Below are positions 35,635 to 44,948 of a stretch of 64,000 bases of DNA, piece by piece. The translations under genes and the position numbers were made by a program. Source of the stretch: Pseudodesulfovibrio cashew (lineage in GTDB: Bacteria; Desulfobacterota; Desulfovibrionia; Desulfovibrionales; Desulfovibrionaceae); NCBI RefSeq assembly GCF_009762795.1, contig NZ_CP046400.1, forward strand, positions 1,217,501-1,281,500. The letters run 5' to 3'. Numbering within the stretch: the stretch's first letter is position 1; every line of letters starts with the position of its first letter. The notes beneath the pieces are model-generated. The model was given only the letters and a program-made list of their open reading frames with translations. It did no database searches and had not been told where the DNA came from.

Positions 35635-35832
35635 TCAGGCGGTTGCCGGGCTTTGGCGGACGGTCGTTTCGGCGTTGTGTTGTCTCCCGGATTTCCCCTC
35701 GGCGGGTTCGGGCTCGTCCAGAAGCGTGGCGAGCAACTCGGCGTTGGGGCTGGAAGGGCGCAGGCAGCGGCAAAGCGTACCCGCAACCAGGAGCAGAAGC
35801 AGAACTGCGGCGATGGGAATGGCATTACACAT
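35635..35832 (-). CDS. small single-helix membrane protein (65 aa)
   Basis: A 65-residue open frame with one strongly hydrophobic helix at residues 5-21 (IPIAAVLLLLLVAGTL), then a short hydrophilic acidic-then-basic tail. The ATG at 35832 is preceded by AAGGAGGAA with ideal spacing, stronger than that of most neighbours, which is the main evidence it is real. It lies alone between the HDOD gene and a minus-strand solute-binding protein gene. No family is recognised. Confidence 0.5.
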   Translation of the reverse strand: MCNAIPIAAVLLLLLVAGTLCRCLRPSSPNAELLATLLDEPEPAEGKSGRQHNAETTVRQSPATA

Positions 35833-35932
35833 GGCTTTCCTCCTTATACAGGGGAATGCCATGGTCATGTTACGGTGGCATGCCGTTCCGGGGGCGGTTG
35901 GATGAAAGCGCCCCCCGGTCCGAGCGTGACGC

Positions 35933-36709
35933 CTAGAAGCGAAGCAGGTATTTGCGGGCGATGCGGTTGTACGTCCCGTCCTTGCGCATCTTGTCCAGGG
36001 CAAGTTCCAGCTGCTGGAGCAGCAGTTCCTTGTCTTTCAGCGCCGAGGCCCGCGACATGACCAGGTAGGCGGGCTTATTGGCCAGGATTTTTTTGGGCAG
36101 GTAGACCACGGAACTGGTCAGGCCCATGTCCTTGAGCCGGTAGTAGGTGACGTCGATGTTGCCTGCGTATGCGTCGATTTCACCCAGGAGCAGGCCGCGC
36201 AGGGCGGCGGCCAGATCGGGGTAGTCCTTGACGGTCATGATCGCAGCGGCTTCGGCGGCGGCGAAATCAGGTCCGAGGTCGGTACCGCTGGCACGACCGA
36301 TGACCTTGCCCTTGAGGTCGGCGTAATCCTGGAAGGGAAACTTGTCGCCCACCTTGGTGAACAGCACGTAATTGCTTACGTGGAGGGGGACGGCCTCCAT
36401 GAACAGGGAGTATTTCAGGCGTTCGGGCGACTGGAAAAACGAGAGGCCGCCGTCGCATTGACCGTTCTTGACCATGGAGACGAGTTCGTCCCAGGGCACA
36501 AGCCGGATGTCCAGGTCCAGTCCGGCACGGAGGGCCGCTTCATTGATGACGTCGACGTCGATGCCGGCGGGGACGCCGTCGACAAGCATGGAATAGGGCG
36601 CGAAATCAAGATTGGCCGCAAAGACGGGGCGTTGCGCCCGGGCAGGAAGCGTCATCAGGATCAGGCCGAGGATCAGGGCGAGGGCCGGGGCGATTGCGAA
36701 GCGGCGCAT
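35933..36709 (-). CDS. family 3 extracellular solute-binding protein
   Basis: A 258-residue periplasmic binding protein with a cleavable signal peptide (cut after LPARA near residue 25). The bilobed SBP_bac_3 fold is marked by FAPYSMLVDGVPAGIDVDVINEAA and by LKGKVIGRASGTDLGP in the second lobe. ATG 36709 has GGAG upstream; an in-frame ATG at 36772 is less likely because the signal peptide starts at 36709. No permease or ATPase is adjacent, but a sensor kinase gene is divergent from it. It may be a stand-alone sensor input or an orphan transporter subunit. Confidence 0.82.
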   Translation of the reverse strand: MRRFAIAPALALILGLILMTLPARAQRPVFAANLDFAPYSMLVDGVPAGIDVDVINEAALRAGLDLDIRLVPWDELVSMVKNGQCDGGLSFFQSPERLKYSLFMEAVPLHVSNYVLFTKVGDKFPFQDYADLKGKVIGRASGTDLGPDFAAAEAAAIMTVKDYPDLAAALRGLLLGEIDAYAGNIDVTYYRLKDMGLTSSVVYLPKKILANKPAYLVMSRASALKDKELLLQQLELALDKMRKDGTYNRIARKYLLRF

Positions 36710-36878
36710 GTTTTTTCTCCTGCTGGATGTTGTCGATGTCGCAGGTTTACCCGGTTCCGCAATCCCTGGCAAGGCACGCCTTGTCTGTGTTCCCGGTATG
36801 ATGGCGAAGGCATTGGAAGATTGCTTTTCCTTTGTTTAAAACATAGAATGTCCGGTAGCGATCAGGAGGATAAGCTTT

Positions 36879-39800
36879 TTGCGGCAGCCACATTTGCTCA
36901 TCATCGACGACAGCCCGTCATTTCGTTCGATTCTGGTTTCAGAAATGATCCGTCGCGGTTACAGGGTTACTGAAGCGGACAACGGCACGGATGGGGTCGA
37001 AGCATTCACCTTGGACAAGCCCGACGTCGTGCTTGTCGCCTTGCGGCTGTCCGGGATGAGCGGGGTCGCCGTGGTGGCCGAGCTGGCGGAGCGGGGGCCG
37101 GAACTGCCCCTGATCGCCCTTTCCGAGGGCGGGGAGCTGAAGGACGCCGTCAGGTCCATGCGCCAGGGTGCCTGGGACATCGTGGCCAAGGGTGAAGGCA
37201 TGATGGCGGAGCTTGATCAGGCCTTGGTCAAGGGATTCGAGCGGGCCGCCTTTCTGCGCAGGCAGAAGGCGGAGCTTGAGGCCGAAGTGCGGGAGCGGAA
37301 ACTGGCCGAGGACCGTTTCCGAACCATGCTGGAGGTCTCCCCCCAGCCTGTGGTCATCGTGAACCTGGAGAACGGGCGTTGTGTCTTCGCCAACCACGCG
37401 GCCGCAGAACAGCTCGGGGTGGCCCCCGGCGAAGCCGAGGGGTTGCGGGCGCGAACCTTTTTCGACGAGGCCAACGTACACGGGGATGTGAGAGGCCGCC
37501 TGCTTCGGGACGGGCACCTCAAGGAAGTCGAGCTGGAGCTCTGCCGGAAGGACGGTTCCGTCTTCTGGGTACAGGCCTCGGCTTCTCTCATGAGTCTGGA
37601 TGGACGCAGGGTTGCCTATGTTTCATTCATCGACATTTCCGCCCGCATGGAGCTGGTGGACGCCCTCCGGAAATTCAAGTTCATCGCCAACGCCTCCCAT
37701 GACAGCATGACCCTGGCCAACCGCGACTATGTCTACGAAGCGGTCAACAGGGCGTATCTGGATCAGACCTGGGGAACGGACAAGGATATCCTCGGACGGA
37801 ACATGGTGGAGATCTGGGGCGAGAAAAATTTCGAACAAAATATCCGACACCATTTCGACCTGTGCCTCACGGGTCGCACGGTAGTCTATCGGGCATGGTT
37901 CGCCTTCCCCGGCCAGGAGACACGGTATTACGAAGTGTTCATGTATCCGTATGGCAGGAAGAAGGAGGAAATCACACACGTTGCCACTGTCTCAAGGGAT
38001 ATCACCGAATCGGCCGAAGCCGAGGCCAGGATCATGCAGACCCGGGAGTACTTCCAGGCCATTTTCGAGAGCTCCCTCGATCCCATCCTTCTTTTTGACG
38101 AAGATTTGAACATCCTGGACATGAATACGGCGGCCACGGCCAGGTTCATTGGCGTATCCGGCAAGAAGAGGCTGGGTTTGACCAAGCTGTTCCCGGATGA
38201 GGCCGGACAGGAGTTCCGGTCGATGGTCATGCCCGCCTTGAAGTCCCTTGGCTCCTGGTTCGGCGTCTGGTCCTTCGTGGATATCAATGGCGAGTCGATT
38301 CCTACGGAGACGGCCATCTCGGCTCTCCCCCAGCGGGGTAATGCCCGTCCCTGCCGGTACGTGGCCGTGGTCCGCGACATCAGTCCGCGGCTTAAGGCCG
38401 AGGCAAGGCGGCGGGAGACCGAGGAACGATACCGGGCGGTTTTCGAATTCACCGGGGCCGCTACCGTGCTCATCAACGAGAAAGGCTTGGTGGTCAAGGC
38501 CAACCAGCGTTTTGCCGAGCTCTACGGCCAGGACCGGGAAGAGATTGAAGGTCGGCTGGATTGGATCGACTACGTGGCCGAGGAAGACAGGGAGCGGCTT
38601 CTGGGTCAGCGGCAGAAGCGTCTGCGGGCCGGGTGCGGCGCGGTGACCGAATACGAGTTCCGATTCGTCAGCCATGACGGCGAGGTTCGTGACGCGTGCA
38701 GCCTGGTCTCCCAGATGCCGGACGGCAAGGAGTCCATCGCCTCCATTACCGACATCTCCGAACGCAAGTACAACGAGACCGTGGCGTTCACTCTCTACCG
38801 TGTGTCCAACGCGGTGAGCACGACCCCCTGCCTGGATGAACTTTACAAGCGTATCCACTCGATTCTGTGCGATATTATCAACGCCGAGAACTTTTTCATC
38901 GCCGAGCTGGACAAGTCCAGGCGTTTTCTCGAGTTCCCGTATTTCGAAGACGCCATGGATAATTGCAAGGGCGTGGTGTTCGACACCTGGGATGACGAGG
39001 TGACGAGCCTGTCCGTGGAGGTGCTTAGGCTGGGGCGGCCATTGCTGGTCAAGGACGTTGACCACTCGGTTGCCATGAGCCGTAGATGCCTGGACGACGC
39101 TTCCATCAAGATCGAGTGCGTTGCCAGGAACGAGTTGCTGCGTCGCAAAGGGGCGGCGGAGGGCTCCATGTTTGGCTCCTCGTCCAAGGACTGGCTGGGC
39201 GTCCCCATCAAGGTCAAGGGCGAGGGTATCGGGGTCTTGGCCGTGCAGTCGTATGACGATCCGGAGCAGTATTCCGCCAGGGACGTGGAATTGCTGGTGT
39301 CCGTTGCCGAGCAGGTGGCGTTGGCCATCGAGCGCAGGGCCAACGAACGGGATCTGCTTTCGGCCAAGGAGCTGGCCGAGGCCGCCAACCTGACCAAGAA
39401 CGAGTTCCTGGCCAACATGAGCCATGAGGTGCGAACTCCCCTCAACGGCGTCCTGGGCATGCTCCAGCTGGCCAAAACCACGCCTCTTTCCAGGGAGCAG
39501 CGGGATTATGTGGACACTGCATTGGCCTCCGGGAGGTCTCTGCTGTCCATCATCAACGACATCCTCGATCTGACGAAGATCGAAGCCGGACGCCTGGAGA
39601 TCGCCTGCGAGCCGTTTTCCCCCAGGCATTTGGTGCGCGACGTGATCGCCACCTTCCGGCACGACGCAAGCGACAAGCACATCACCCTGGAGGCCGACCT
39701 GTCGAGCAACCTGCCGGACCTTGTGGTGGGCGGCAAGGGGCGGCTGCGGCAGATTCTTTTCAACCTGGTGGGCAATAGCGTCAAATTCACCGAAAAAGGC

Positions 39801-40529
39801 AAGATTACCGTTTCCATGCTTCCCATGAATATTGATCATGAGGCGGGAAAGGTTCGCATGTTGGTGAGCGTCGCCGATACGGGCATCGGCATTCCGGACG
39901 ATATGATCAGTCATGTCTTCGAACCCTTTACCCAGGTGGACGGTTCTTCCGTGCGCCAGCACCAGGGTTCCGGGCTGGGGCTGGGCATCGTCAGGCGACT
40001 GGCCTCGCTCATGGGCGGTTATCTGAGCGTGGACACCATGGAGGGAGAGGGGACCACCGTCTATCTGACCCTGACTTTCGATCTGGACCCGGCTGGGGCC
40101 GAACGCTCCTGTTGTCTGTACAACGCGAGCGGGCGCCAGGACTCGATGCATTTTCTGGTGGTCGAGGACAACCGGATCAACCGGTTGCTCGCCATCAGGA
40201 TGATCGGCAAGCTCGGGCACACCGAGGAATCCGCCAAGGACGGGAACGAGGCCCTGGAGAAGTTGCGGGAGTCCCACTTCGATGCGGTCTTTACGGACAT
40301 TCAAATGCCCGGCATGGACGGGTTGGAGCTGACCCGACGCATCCGGGCCTCGGAACCGGGCTCGGACATCAATCCGGACATTTGGATCATCGCCATGACT
40401 GCCCACGCCATGAGCGGAGACCGCGAGCACTTCCTGGCCAAGGGGATCGATGACTACATTGCAAAGCCCTTGGAGATGGACGACATCCAGGCCGCAGTGG
40501 CCAGGCTCTATGCCAGCAGACAGCCCTGA
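36879..40529 (+). CDS. hybrid sensor histidine kinase (pseudoREC-PAS4-GAF-HK-REC)
   Basis: A 1216-residue cytosolic hybrid kinase. In order it has a receiver-like domain (1-120), four PAS-like domains (about 145-260, 265-385, 386-510 and 512-632), a GAF domain (about 650-822), HisKA with phospho-acceptor H849 (NMSHEVRTPLNG), HATPase (NSVKF, DTGIGIP, GSGLGLGI) and a C-terminal receiver with D1140 (FTDIQMPGMDG). The N-terminal receiver keeps D10/D11 and the late Lys but has Ala54 where the phospho-Asp should be, so it cannot be phosphorylated normally. No membrane helix is seen. The TTG start follows AGGAGGA by nine bases. It is divergent from the solute-binding protein gene. Confidence 0.88.
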   Translation: MRQPHLLIIDDSPSFRSILVSEMIRRGYRVTEADNGTDGVEAFTLDKPDVVLVALRLSGMSGVAVVAELAERGPELPLIALSEGGELKDAVRSMRQGAWDIVAKGEGMMAELDQALVKGFERAAFLRRQKAELEAEVRERKLAEDRFRTMLEVSPQPVVIVNLENGRCVFANHAAAEQLGVAPGEAEGLRARTFFDEANVHGDVRGRLLRDGHLKEVELELCRKDGSVFWVQASASLMSLDGRRVAYVSFIDISARMELVDALRKFKFIANASHDSMTLANRDYVYEAVNRAYLDQTWGTDKDILGRNMVEIWGEKNFEQNIRHHFDLCLTGRTVVYRAWFAFPGQETRYYEVFMYPYGRKKEEITHVATVSRDITESAEAEARIMQTREYFQAIFESSLDPILLFDEDLNILDMNTAATARFIGVSGKKRLGLTKLFPDEAGQEFRSMVMPALKSLGSWFGVWSFVDINGESIPTETAISALPQRGNARPCRYVAVVRDISPRLKAEARRRETEERYRAVFEFTGAATVLINEKGLVVKANQRFAELYGQDREEIEGRLDWIDYVAEEDRERLLGQRQKRLRAGCGAVTEYEFRFVSHDGEVRDACSLVSQMPDGKESIASITDISERKYNETVAFTLYRVSNAVSTTPCLDELYKRIHSILCDIINAENFFIAELDKSRRFLEFPYFEDAMDNCKGVVFDTWDDEVTSLSVEVLRLGRPLLVKDVDHSVAMSRRCLDDASIKIECVARNELLRRKGAAEGSMFGSSSKDWLGVPIKVKGEGIGVLAVQSYDDPEQYSARDVELLVSVAEQVALAIERRANERDLLSAKELAEAANLTKNEFLANMSHEVRTPLNGVLGMLQLAKTTPLSREQRDYVDTALASGRSLLSIINDILDLTKIEAGRLEIACEPFSPRHLVRDVIATFRHDASDKHITLEADLSSNLPDLVVGGKGRLRQILFNLVGNSVKFTEKGKITVSMLPMNIDHEAGKVRMLVSVADTGIGIPDDMISHVFEPFTQVDGSSVRQHQGSGLGLGIVRRLASLMGGYLSVDTMEGEGTTVYLTLTFDLDPAGAERSCCLYNASGRQDSMHFLVVEDNRINRLLAIRMIGKLGHTEESAKDGNEALEKLRESHFDAVFTDIQMPGMDGLELTRRIRASEPGSDINPDIWIIAMTAHAMSGDREHFLAKGIDDYIAKPLEMDDIQAAVARLYASRQP

Positions 40530-40743
40530 GCGTGTTTCGTCAAAGCTCTTCCAGGTATTGAATGCGTCTGTTGCAGTTGCGCTATGCATTCATCCAATGC
40601 ATAGTACTTATTGCGTAAAATGAAGCAAAATAGTGTGTCAATTAACCTATACCTTACAATCGAACTATTTGAAACTACTGCTTTTCTAGAAAATATCCCG
40701 AATTTTGCTAGCATTCCGTTTGCATATAATATATGGCTCGACA
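40530..40743. promoter_or_regulatory. AT-rich upstream region of the HD-GYP gene
   Basis: This 214-bp gap is much more AT-rich than its surroundings. It holds a TATAAT at 40725-40730, eight bases after which lies the sequence leading into ATG 40744. No convincing -35 hexamer is found at 16-18 bp. No open frame is supported. Confidence 0.35.
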
Positions 40744-41724
40744 ATGGATGTGAAAACCCGGGCCGCACGACCGGTATCCTATTTTCCCGTTTCTCCGGTA
40801 ATGCTGTTCCCGGAGGCGTTTGGGGATTTTGCCGTCTACCTCTGGCAGGGAGGGGACTTCGTCCTCTACACCAAAGCGGGTCAGAAGTTCACGCTACGAC
40901 ACCGCCAGGTCCTGCACCGCAATGACGTGCAGGAAGTGTACGTTCAGGGCTCCGAAAAGCTTCAGTACGAGCAGTACATCGAAAAACACCTGGGCAAGAT
41001 CCTGCAGGACGAAACCCTGCCCATCGCCGTCCGATCCAAGATTTTCTACGAGGCGTCCACCGTGGTCATGCAGGACGTCTTCGACCGCAAGCTGCCCAGC
41101 GCCCTGCGCGCCAGGCACTTCAATCGCATCACCGACATCGTCAAGAATTCCATAAAGTTTCTGGCCTCGGACAATTCCCTGTCCTCGGTGGCGCCGTTCA
41201 TTTCACACGACTACAAGACGTATACGCACTGCATGCACGTGTTCATCTGTTCGGTGGCGCTGTTTCACGTCTACGACATGACTCCGGGCGAAGTCTTCGA
41301 GTGCAGCCTGGGAGCGCTGCTGCATGACGTGGGCAAGACCAAGATCCCCCACAGCATCCTCAACAAGCGCGGCTCACTGACTCAGGGCGAGCGGGAGATC
41401 ATCAAGGAGCATCCCGTGCACGGGGTCTCCATGTGCGCCCACCTTCCCCTGACCCAGAATTCCGTCAACTGCATTCTGTTCCACCACGAGAAGCTCGACG
41501 GCACCGGCTATCCCGCCGGGCTCAAGGCCGATAACATCCCCCTGCCCGTGCGCATCATCACCATGGTCGACGTCTATGACGCCCTGACTTCGACCCGGCC
41601 CTACGCCGAGGCCATGGACCCTTACGAGGCCCTGACGCTCATGCGCCACAGCATGCGTGACGGTCTGGACATGAGCGTCTTCAAGCGATTCGTGGCCGTC
41701 CTGAGCGGCGCGGACATGATTTAA
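40744..41724 (+). CDS. HD-GYP cyclic di-GMP phosphodiesterase
   Basis: A 326-residue protein with an N-terminal region of about 130 residues (DUF3391-like, with VSPVMLFPEAFGDFAVYLWQ) and a full HD-GYP domain (about 140-320). Catalytic motifs are complete: SHDYKTYTHCMHV, ALLHDVGKTKIPHSILNK, HHEKLDGTGYPAGL and MVDVYDALTSTRPY. It should hydrolyse c-di-GMP. ATG 40744 is used (MDVKTRAARP); the ribosome binding site is weak. The gene is monocistronic, with an AT-rich promoter region. Confidence 0.88.
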   Translation: MDVKTRAARPVSYFPVSPVMLFPEAFGDFAVYLWQGGDFVLYTKAGQKFTLRHRQVLHRNDVQEVYVQGSEKLQYEQYIEKHLGKILQDETLPIAVRSKIFYEASTVVMQDVFDRKLPSALRARHFNRITDIVKNSIKFLASDNSLSSVAPFISHDYKTYTHCMHVFICSVALFHVYDMTPGEVFECSLGALLHDVGKTKIPHSILNKRGSLTQGEREIIKEHPVHGVSMCAHLPLTQNSVNCILFHHEKLDGTGYPAGLKADNIPLPVRIITMVDVYDALTSTRPYAEAMDPYEALTLMRHSMRDGLDMSVFKRFVAVLSGADMI

Positions 41725-41862
41725 CCCGCCTCTCCCTCTCGATTCCCAACGCTGTATCCCTCCGGCAATCCCCGGATGGCCTCTCGTTGCTTTCCCTCGT
41801 TGCCATGGCCCATATCATTCCCTTCGAACGGGCCAAGACAAATCCCGTTCCGCTCCGTCCTC

Positions 41863-41895
41863 AAAAAAAAGGCCCCGGAGGGAGTCCGGGGCCTT
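41863..41895 (-). terminator. rho-independent terminator of the proVWXX operon
   Basis: A perfect 9-bp stem (GGCCCCGGA at 41871-41879 and TCCGGGGCC at 41885-41893) is followed on the minus strand by eight T residues. It lies 22 bp after the distal proX stop. Confidence 0.9.
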
Positions 41896-41917
41896 GGGCG
41901 CGTTGTGATGGTGTTCT

Positions 41918-42940
41918 CTATTCAGCGGCTTCGCGGGCGGCTTTGAGCCAGCCGTCCCAAGTGGCCTTGTTCTTGGCGATCCATTCGTCGGCATGCTTGG
42001 CGATGTCCTTGTCGGACTTTTCGCCTTCGTTCATGCGAGTGTTCTGCTCGCTGATGTCGACCAGGGGCAGGGTGAAAATCTCAAGGAACTTGGCTGCGGC
42101 GGGATTGTCGGCCAGGAACTTCTTGTTGGCCACGACGCGGATGTCCGAGATCACAAAACCGGCCTTGAGCGGGTTGCTCACTGCGCCGACCACGTCATTT
42201 GCGACCATGCGGTCTTCGCTGCCGGTCTGGGCTTCATTGGGGATGATTTCGGGCACGTTGATCCACATGACGTCCTTGCCGGGCTTGAACTTGAACACCG
42301 TCCAGTTGGGGGTCCAGGTATAGAAGAAGACAGGCTTGCCGGACTTGTAGGAGCCCAGGGCGGAGGCCATTCCGGCCTCATAGGAGGCCTTGACCGGATT
42401 GATGGAACCCTCGAGGCCGTATGCTTTCATGTGGTGGGAGATGACCTTTTCGCAGGCCCAGCCAGGGGGGCATGCGGTCAGCTCGGCCTTGCCGTCGCCG
42501 TTGGAGTCGAAAGCCTTCATGACTTCGGGACGCTTGAAGTCGTCCAGGGACTTGATGTTGTATTTTTCCACGTCGCGCTTGGAGACGAGGTAGCCCTGGA
42601 GGCCGCCTGCCTTGGCAACGTAGCCGATCTTCTGCGCCTTCTGGTCGAAGTTCTTGGGCAGCTGTTCGTTGTGCATGGGGAACCAGCCGTTGGCCCAGTA
42701 GTCCACGTCGCCCAGGACGACTGACTTGTAAAAGATGGGATTTTGTAAATCTTTGGGTTTTTTGACGTCGTAACCGAGTTCGGTCAGCCCCTTGTTGATG
42801 AGGGCCTCCTGGAAAAAGCCGGTGTTCCAGGTAGCTCGGGCGGGCTGGACAGTGACGCCCTTGCCGGGCTTCATGTCCATGGCGAAGGCGCTTGTCGCTG
42901 TGATGGCAAGACACAGAATGAGGATTGCAAGACGTTTCAT
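41918..42940 (-). CDS. proX: glycine betaine/proline ABC transporter substrate-binding protein (second copy)
   Basis: A 340-residue periplasmic binding protein with signal peptide (ending ATSAFA), of the ProX/OpuAC type. The segments RATWNTGFFQEALI, VDYWANGWFPMHN and FFYTWTPNWTVF contain the aromatic residues expected for quaternary-amine binding. It is closely related along its whole length to the other proX (43077-44081) but differs in the region PEIIPNEAQTGSEDRMVANDVV. This gene is the last of the operon, after a hairpin that may lower its expression. It has its own 136-bp leader. Confidence 0.9.
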   Translation of the reverse strand: MKRLAILILCLAITATSAFAMDMKPGKGVTVQPARATWNTGFFQEALINKGLTELGYDVKKPKDLQNPIFYKSVVLGDVDYWANGWFPMHNEQLPKNFDQKAQKIGYVAKAGGLQGYLVSKRDVEKYNIKSLDDFKRPEVMKAFDSNGDGKAELTACPPGWACEKVISHHMKAYGLEGSINPVKASYEAGMASALGSYKSGKPVFFYTWTPNWTVFKFKPGKDVMWINVPEIIPNEAQTGSEDRMVANDVVGAVSNPLKAGFVISDIRVVANKKFLADNPAAAKFLEIFTLPLVDISEQNTRMNEGEKSDKDIAKHADEWIAKNKATWDGWLKAAREAAE

Positions 42941-43025
42941 ACTCTCTCCTTGGTTATGGTGAGTCCGCGCCGCATCCAGCTTCCGTGCCGGGGGCAGCCC
43001 ATGCCGAAGGGCAGAGCATGGCGGA

Positions 43026-43055
43026 CATAAAAGAGGAGCGCCCGGCGGGCGCTCC
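43026..43055 (-). terminator. intra-operon hairpin between the two proX genes
   Basis: A 9-bp stem GGAGCGCCC-GGC-GGGCGCTCC (43035-43055) is followed on the minus strand by TCTTTTA. It lies 22 bp beyond the stop of the proximal proX gene, so it probably terminates or attenuates transcription into the distal proX. Confidence 0.65.
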
Positions 43056-43076
43056 TTGCGTACGTATTGGTCGATG

Positions 43077-44081
43077 CTACTCGGCGGCCTGGCGGGCTGC
43101 TTCGAGCCAGCCGTCCCATGTCGCCTTGTTCTTGGCTATCCATTCGTCGACATGCTTGGCGATGTCCTTGTCGGACTTTTCGCCTTCGTTCATGCGGGTA
43201 TTCTGGGCGGATACGTCGCCGATGGTGAGTTTGAAGTTCTTGAGGAAGGTGGCTGCCGCCGGGTTTTTCTCAAGGAACTTCTTGTTGGCCACGACAGTGA
43301 TGTCATAGACCATGAAGCCGTTGCGCAGGGGGTCGGATACCGCGCCCTTGACGCCGGAGACGGTGCCCTGGTCGTCGCCTTCCTCGGGGACGTTGATCCA
43401 CATGACGTCCTGGCCGGGCTTCAGCTTGAACACGGTCCAGTTCGGGGTCCAGGTGTAGAAGAAGATCGGTTTGCCGGATTTGTAGGCGCCGATGGCGGAA
43501 GCCATGCCCGCCTCGTAGGAAGCCTTGATCGGGTTGATGTCCCCGGCGAGGTCATACACCTTCATGTGCTTGGAGATAACCTTTTCGCAGCCCCAGCCCG
43601 GAGGGCAGGCGGTGAGGTCGGCCTTGCCGTCGCCGTTGAGATCGAACGCCTTTTTCACTTCGGGGCGCTTGAAGTCATTCAGGGATTTGATGTTGAATTC
43701 TTCAACGGCCTTCTTGGATACAAGGTAGCCCTGCATGCCGCCGGCCTTGATGATCGGGTCGAGAATCACGGCCCTCTTTTCAAAGTTCTTGGGCAGTTGC
43801 GGATTGTGCAGCGGGAAGTTGCCGTTGCACCAGTAGTCGATGTCGCCAAGGTAGATGGACTTGTAGGCGATGGGGTTTTGCAGGTTTTTTGGAGCCTTGA
43901 CTTCGTAGCCCAGTTCCTCCAGGCCGCGGCGGGCCAGAGCTTCCTGGAAGAAGCCGGTGTTCCAGGTGGCTCGAGCCGGGCGCAGGGTGACGCCTTCGCC
44001 GGGTTTCATGTCCAGGGCAAACGCGGTGGACGCGATCATGACCGCGCACAGGGCGGCCAGCACGATTTTCAGCAGTTTCAT
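43077..44081 (-). CDS. proX: glycine betaine/proline ABC transporter substrate-binding protein (first copy)
   Basis: A 334-residue ProX/OpuAC-type binding protein with signal peptide (ending STAFA). The family segments RATWNTGFFQEALA, IDYWCNGNFPLHN and FFYTWTPNWTVF are conserved. It delivers glycine betaine, proline betaine or a related compatible solute to ProVW. It follows proW by 36 bp on the minus strand, and AGGAGG precedes the ATG. The paralogue downstream shares most of the sequence, pointing to a tandem duplication that may broaden substrate range. Confidence 0.92.
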   Translation of the reverse strand: MKLLKIVLAALCAVMIASTAFALDMKPGEGVTLRPARATWNTGFFQEALARRGLEELGYEVKAPKNLQNPIAYKSIYLGDIDYWCNGNFPLHNPQLPKNFEKRAVILDPIIKAGGMQGYLVSKKAVEEFNIKSLNDFKRPEVKKAFDLNGDGKADLTACPPGWGCEKVISKHMKVYDLAGDINPIKASYEAGMASAIGAYKSGKPIFFYTWTPNWTVFKLKPGQDVMWINVPEEGDDQGTVSGVKGAVSDPLRNGFMVYDITVVANKKFLEKNPAAATFLKNFKLTIGDVSAQNTRMNEGEKSDKDIAKHVDEWIAKNKATWDGWLEAARQAAE

Positions 44082-44117
44082 ACTACCTCCTAGGATATTC
44101 TTTTGTCTTTTTTCGGA

Positions 44118-44948
44118 CTATTTCTTTTGGGCCATGGATTGCGTGATGCGGTCCAGGACGATGGCCATGAGCACGATGCCCACGCCGCCTACCACGGCAC
44201 GCCCGATGTCCAGGGTGTTCAGGCCGAGGATAACCGGTGAGCCGAGTCCGCCCGCGCCGATGAGCGCGGCGATGACGACCATGGACAGGGCCATCATGAT
44301 GGTCTGGTTGAGTCCGGCGAGGATGGTCGGCATGGCCAGCGGGATCTGAACCTTGACGAGCACCTGCCAGCGGGTGGCGCCGAAGGCCTGCGCCGCCTCC
44401 ACCAGTTCGGGGTGCACCTGGCGAATGCCCAAGCCTGTAAGGCGGATGATGGGCGGCAGGGCGAAGATGATGGTGGCCAGAACGCCTGCCACGTTGCCCA
44501 CGGAAAAGAGCATGACGATGGGCACGAGATAAACGAAGGCAGGGGTGGTCTGCATGGCGTCGAGCACGGGCCTGAGGCCTGCCTCGAAGCGATCGCTTCG
44601 GCCGGACAGGATGCCAAGCGGCACGCCGAACAGGGTGCAGATGACCACTGAGGACAGGACCATGGCCAAGGTGATCATGGTCTCTTCCCAGAGCCCGAGG
44701 AAGCCTACCAGGAGCATGGCGGCCAGAGAGAAGACGGCCAGTCGCTTGCCGGAAAAACGCCATGCGGCCAGGCAGACCACAGCAATGATAATGCCCGGGT
44801 GCAGGGCGTTGAGCCCGTGTTCAAAGCCGTTGAGCAACTGCTCCACCGGCCACTTGAGGGTCTGGAAAAATTCCCGGTGGTAATCCACCAGCCAGTCGAC
44901 TCCAGCGGAAACCCATTGATCCAGAGGAATGATCGCTTCTTCAAACAT
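44118..44948 (-). CDS. proW: glycine betaine/proline ABC transporter permease
   Basis: A 276-residue inner-membrane permease with several hydrophobic helices, of the ProW/OpuAB type. The cytoplasmic coupling loop is visible as EAAQAFGATRWQVLVKVQIPLAMPTILAGL (about residues 177-206). It forms the channel of the compatible-solute uptake system with ProV. It overlaps proV by one base (its ATG and the proV stop), showing translational coupling. Length is somewhat shorter than E. coli ProW, which has a longer N-terminal extension. Confidence 0.92.
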   Translation of the reverse strand: MFEEAIIPLDQWVSAGVDWLVDYHREFFQTLKWPVEQLLNGFEHGLNALHPGIIIAVVCLAAWRFSGKRLAVFSLAAMLLVGFLGLWEETMITLAMVLSSVVICTLFGVPLGILSGRSDRFEAGLRPVLDAMQTTPAFVYLVPIVMLFSVGNVAGVLATIIFALPPIIRLTGLGIRQVHPELVEAAQAFGATRWQVLVKVQIPLAMPTILAGLNQTIMMALSMVVIAALIGAGGLGSPVILGLNTLDIGRAVVGGVGIVLMAIVLDRITQSMAQKK

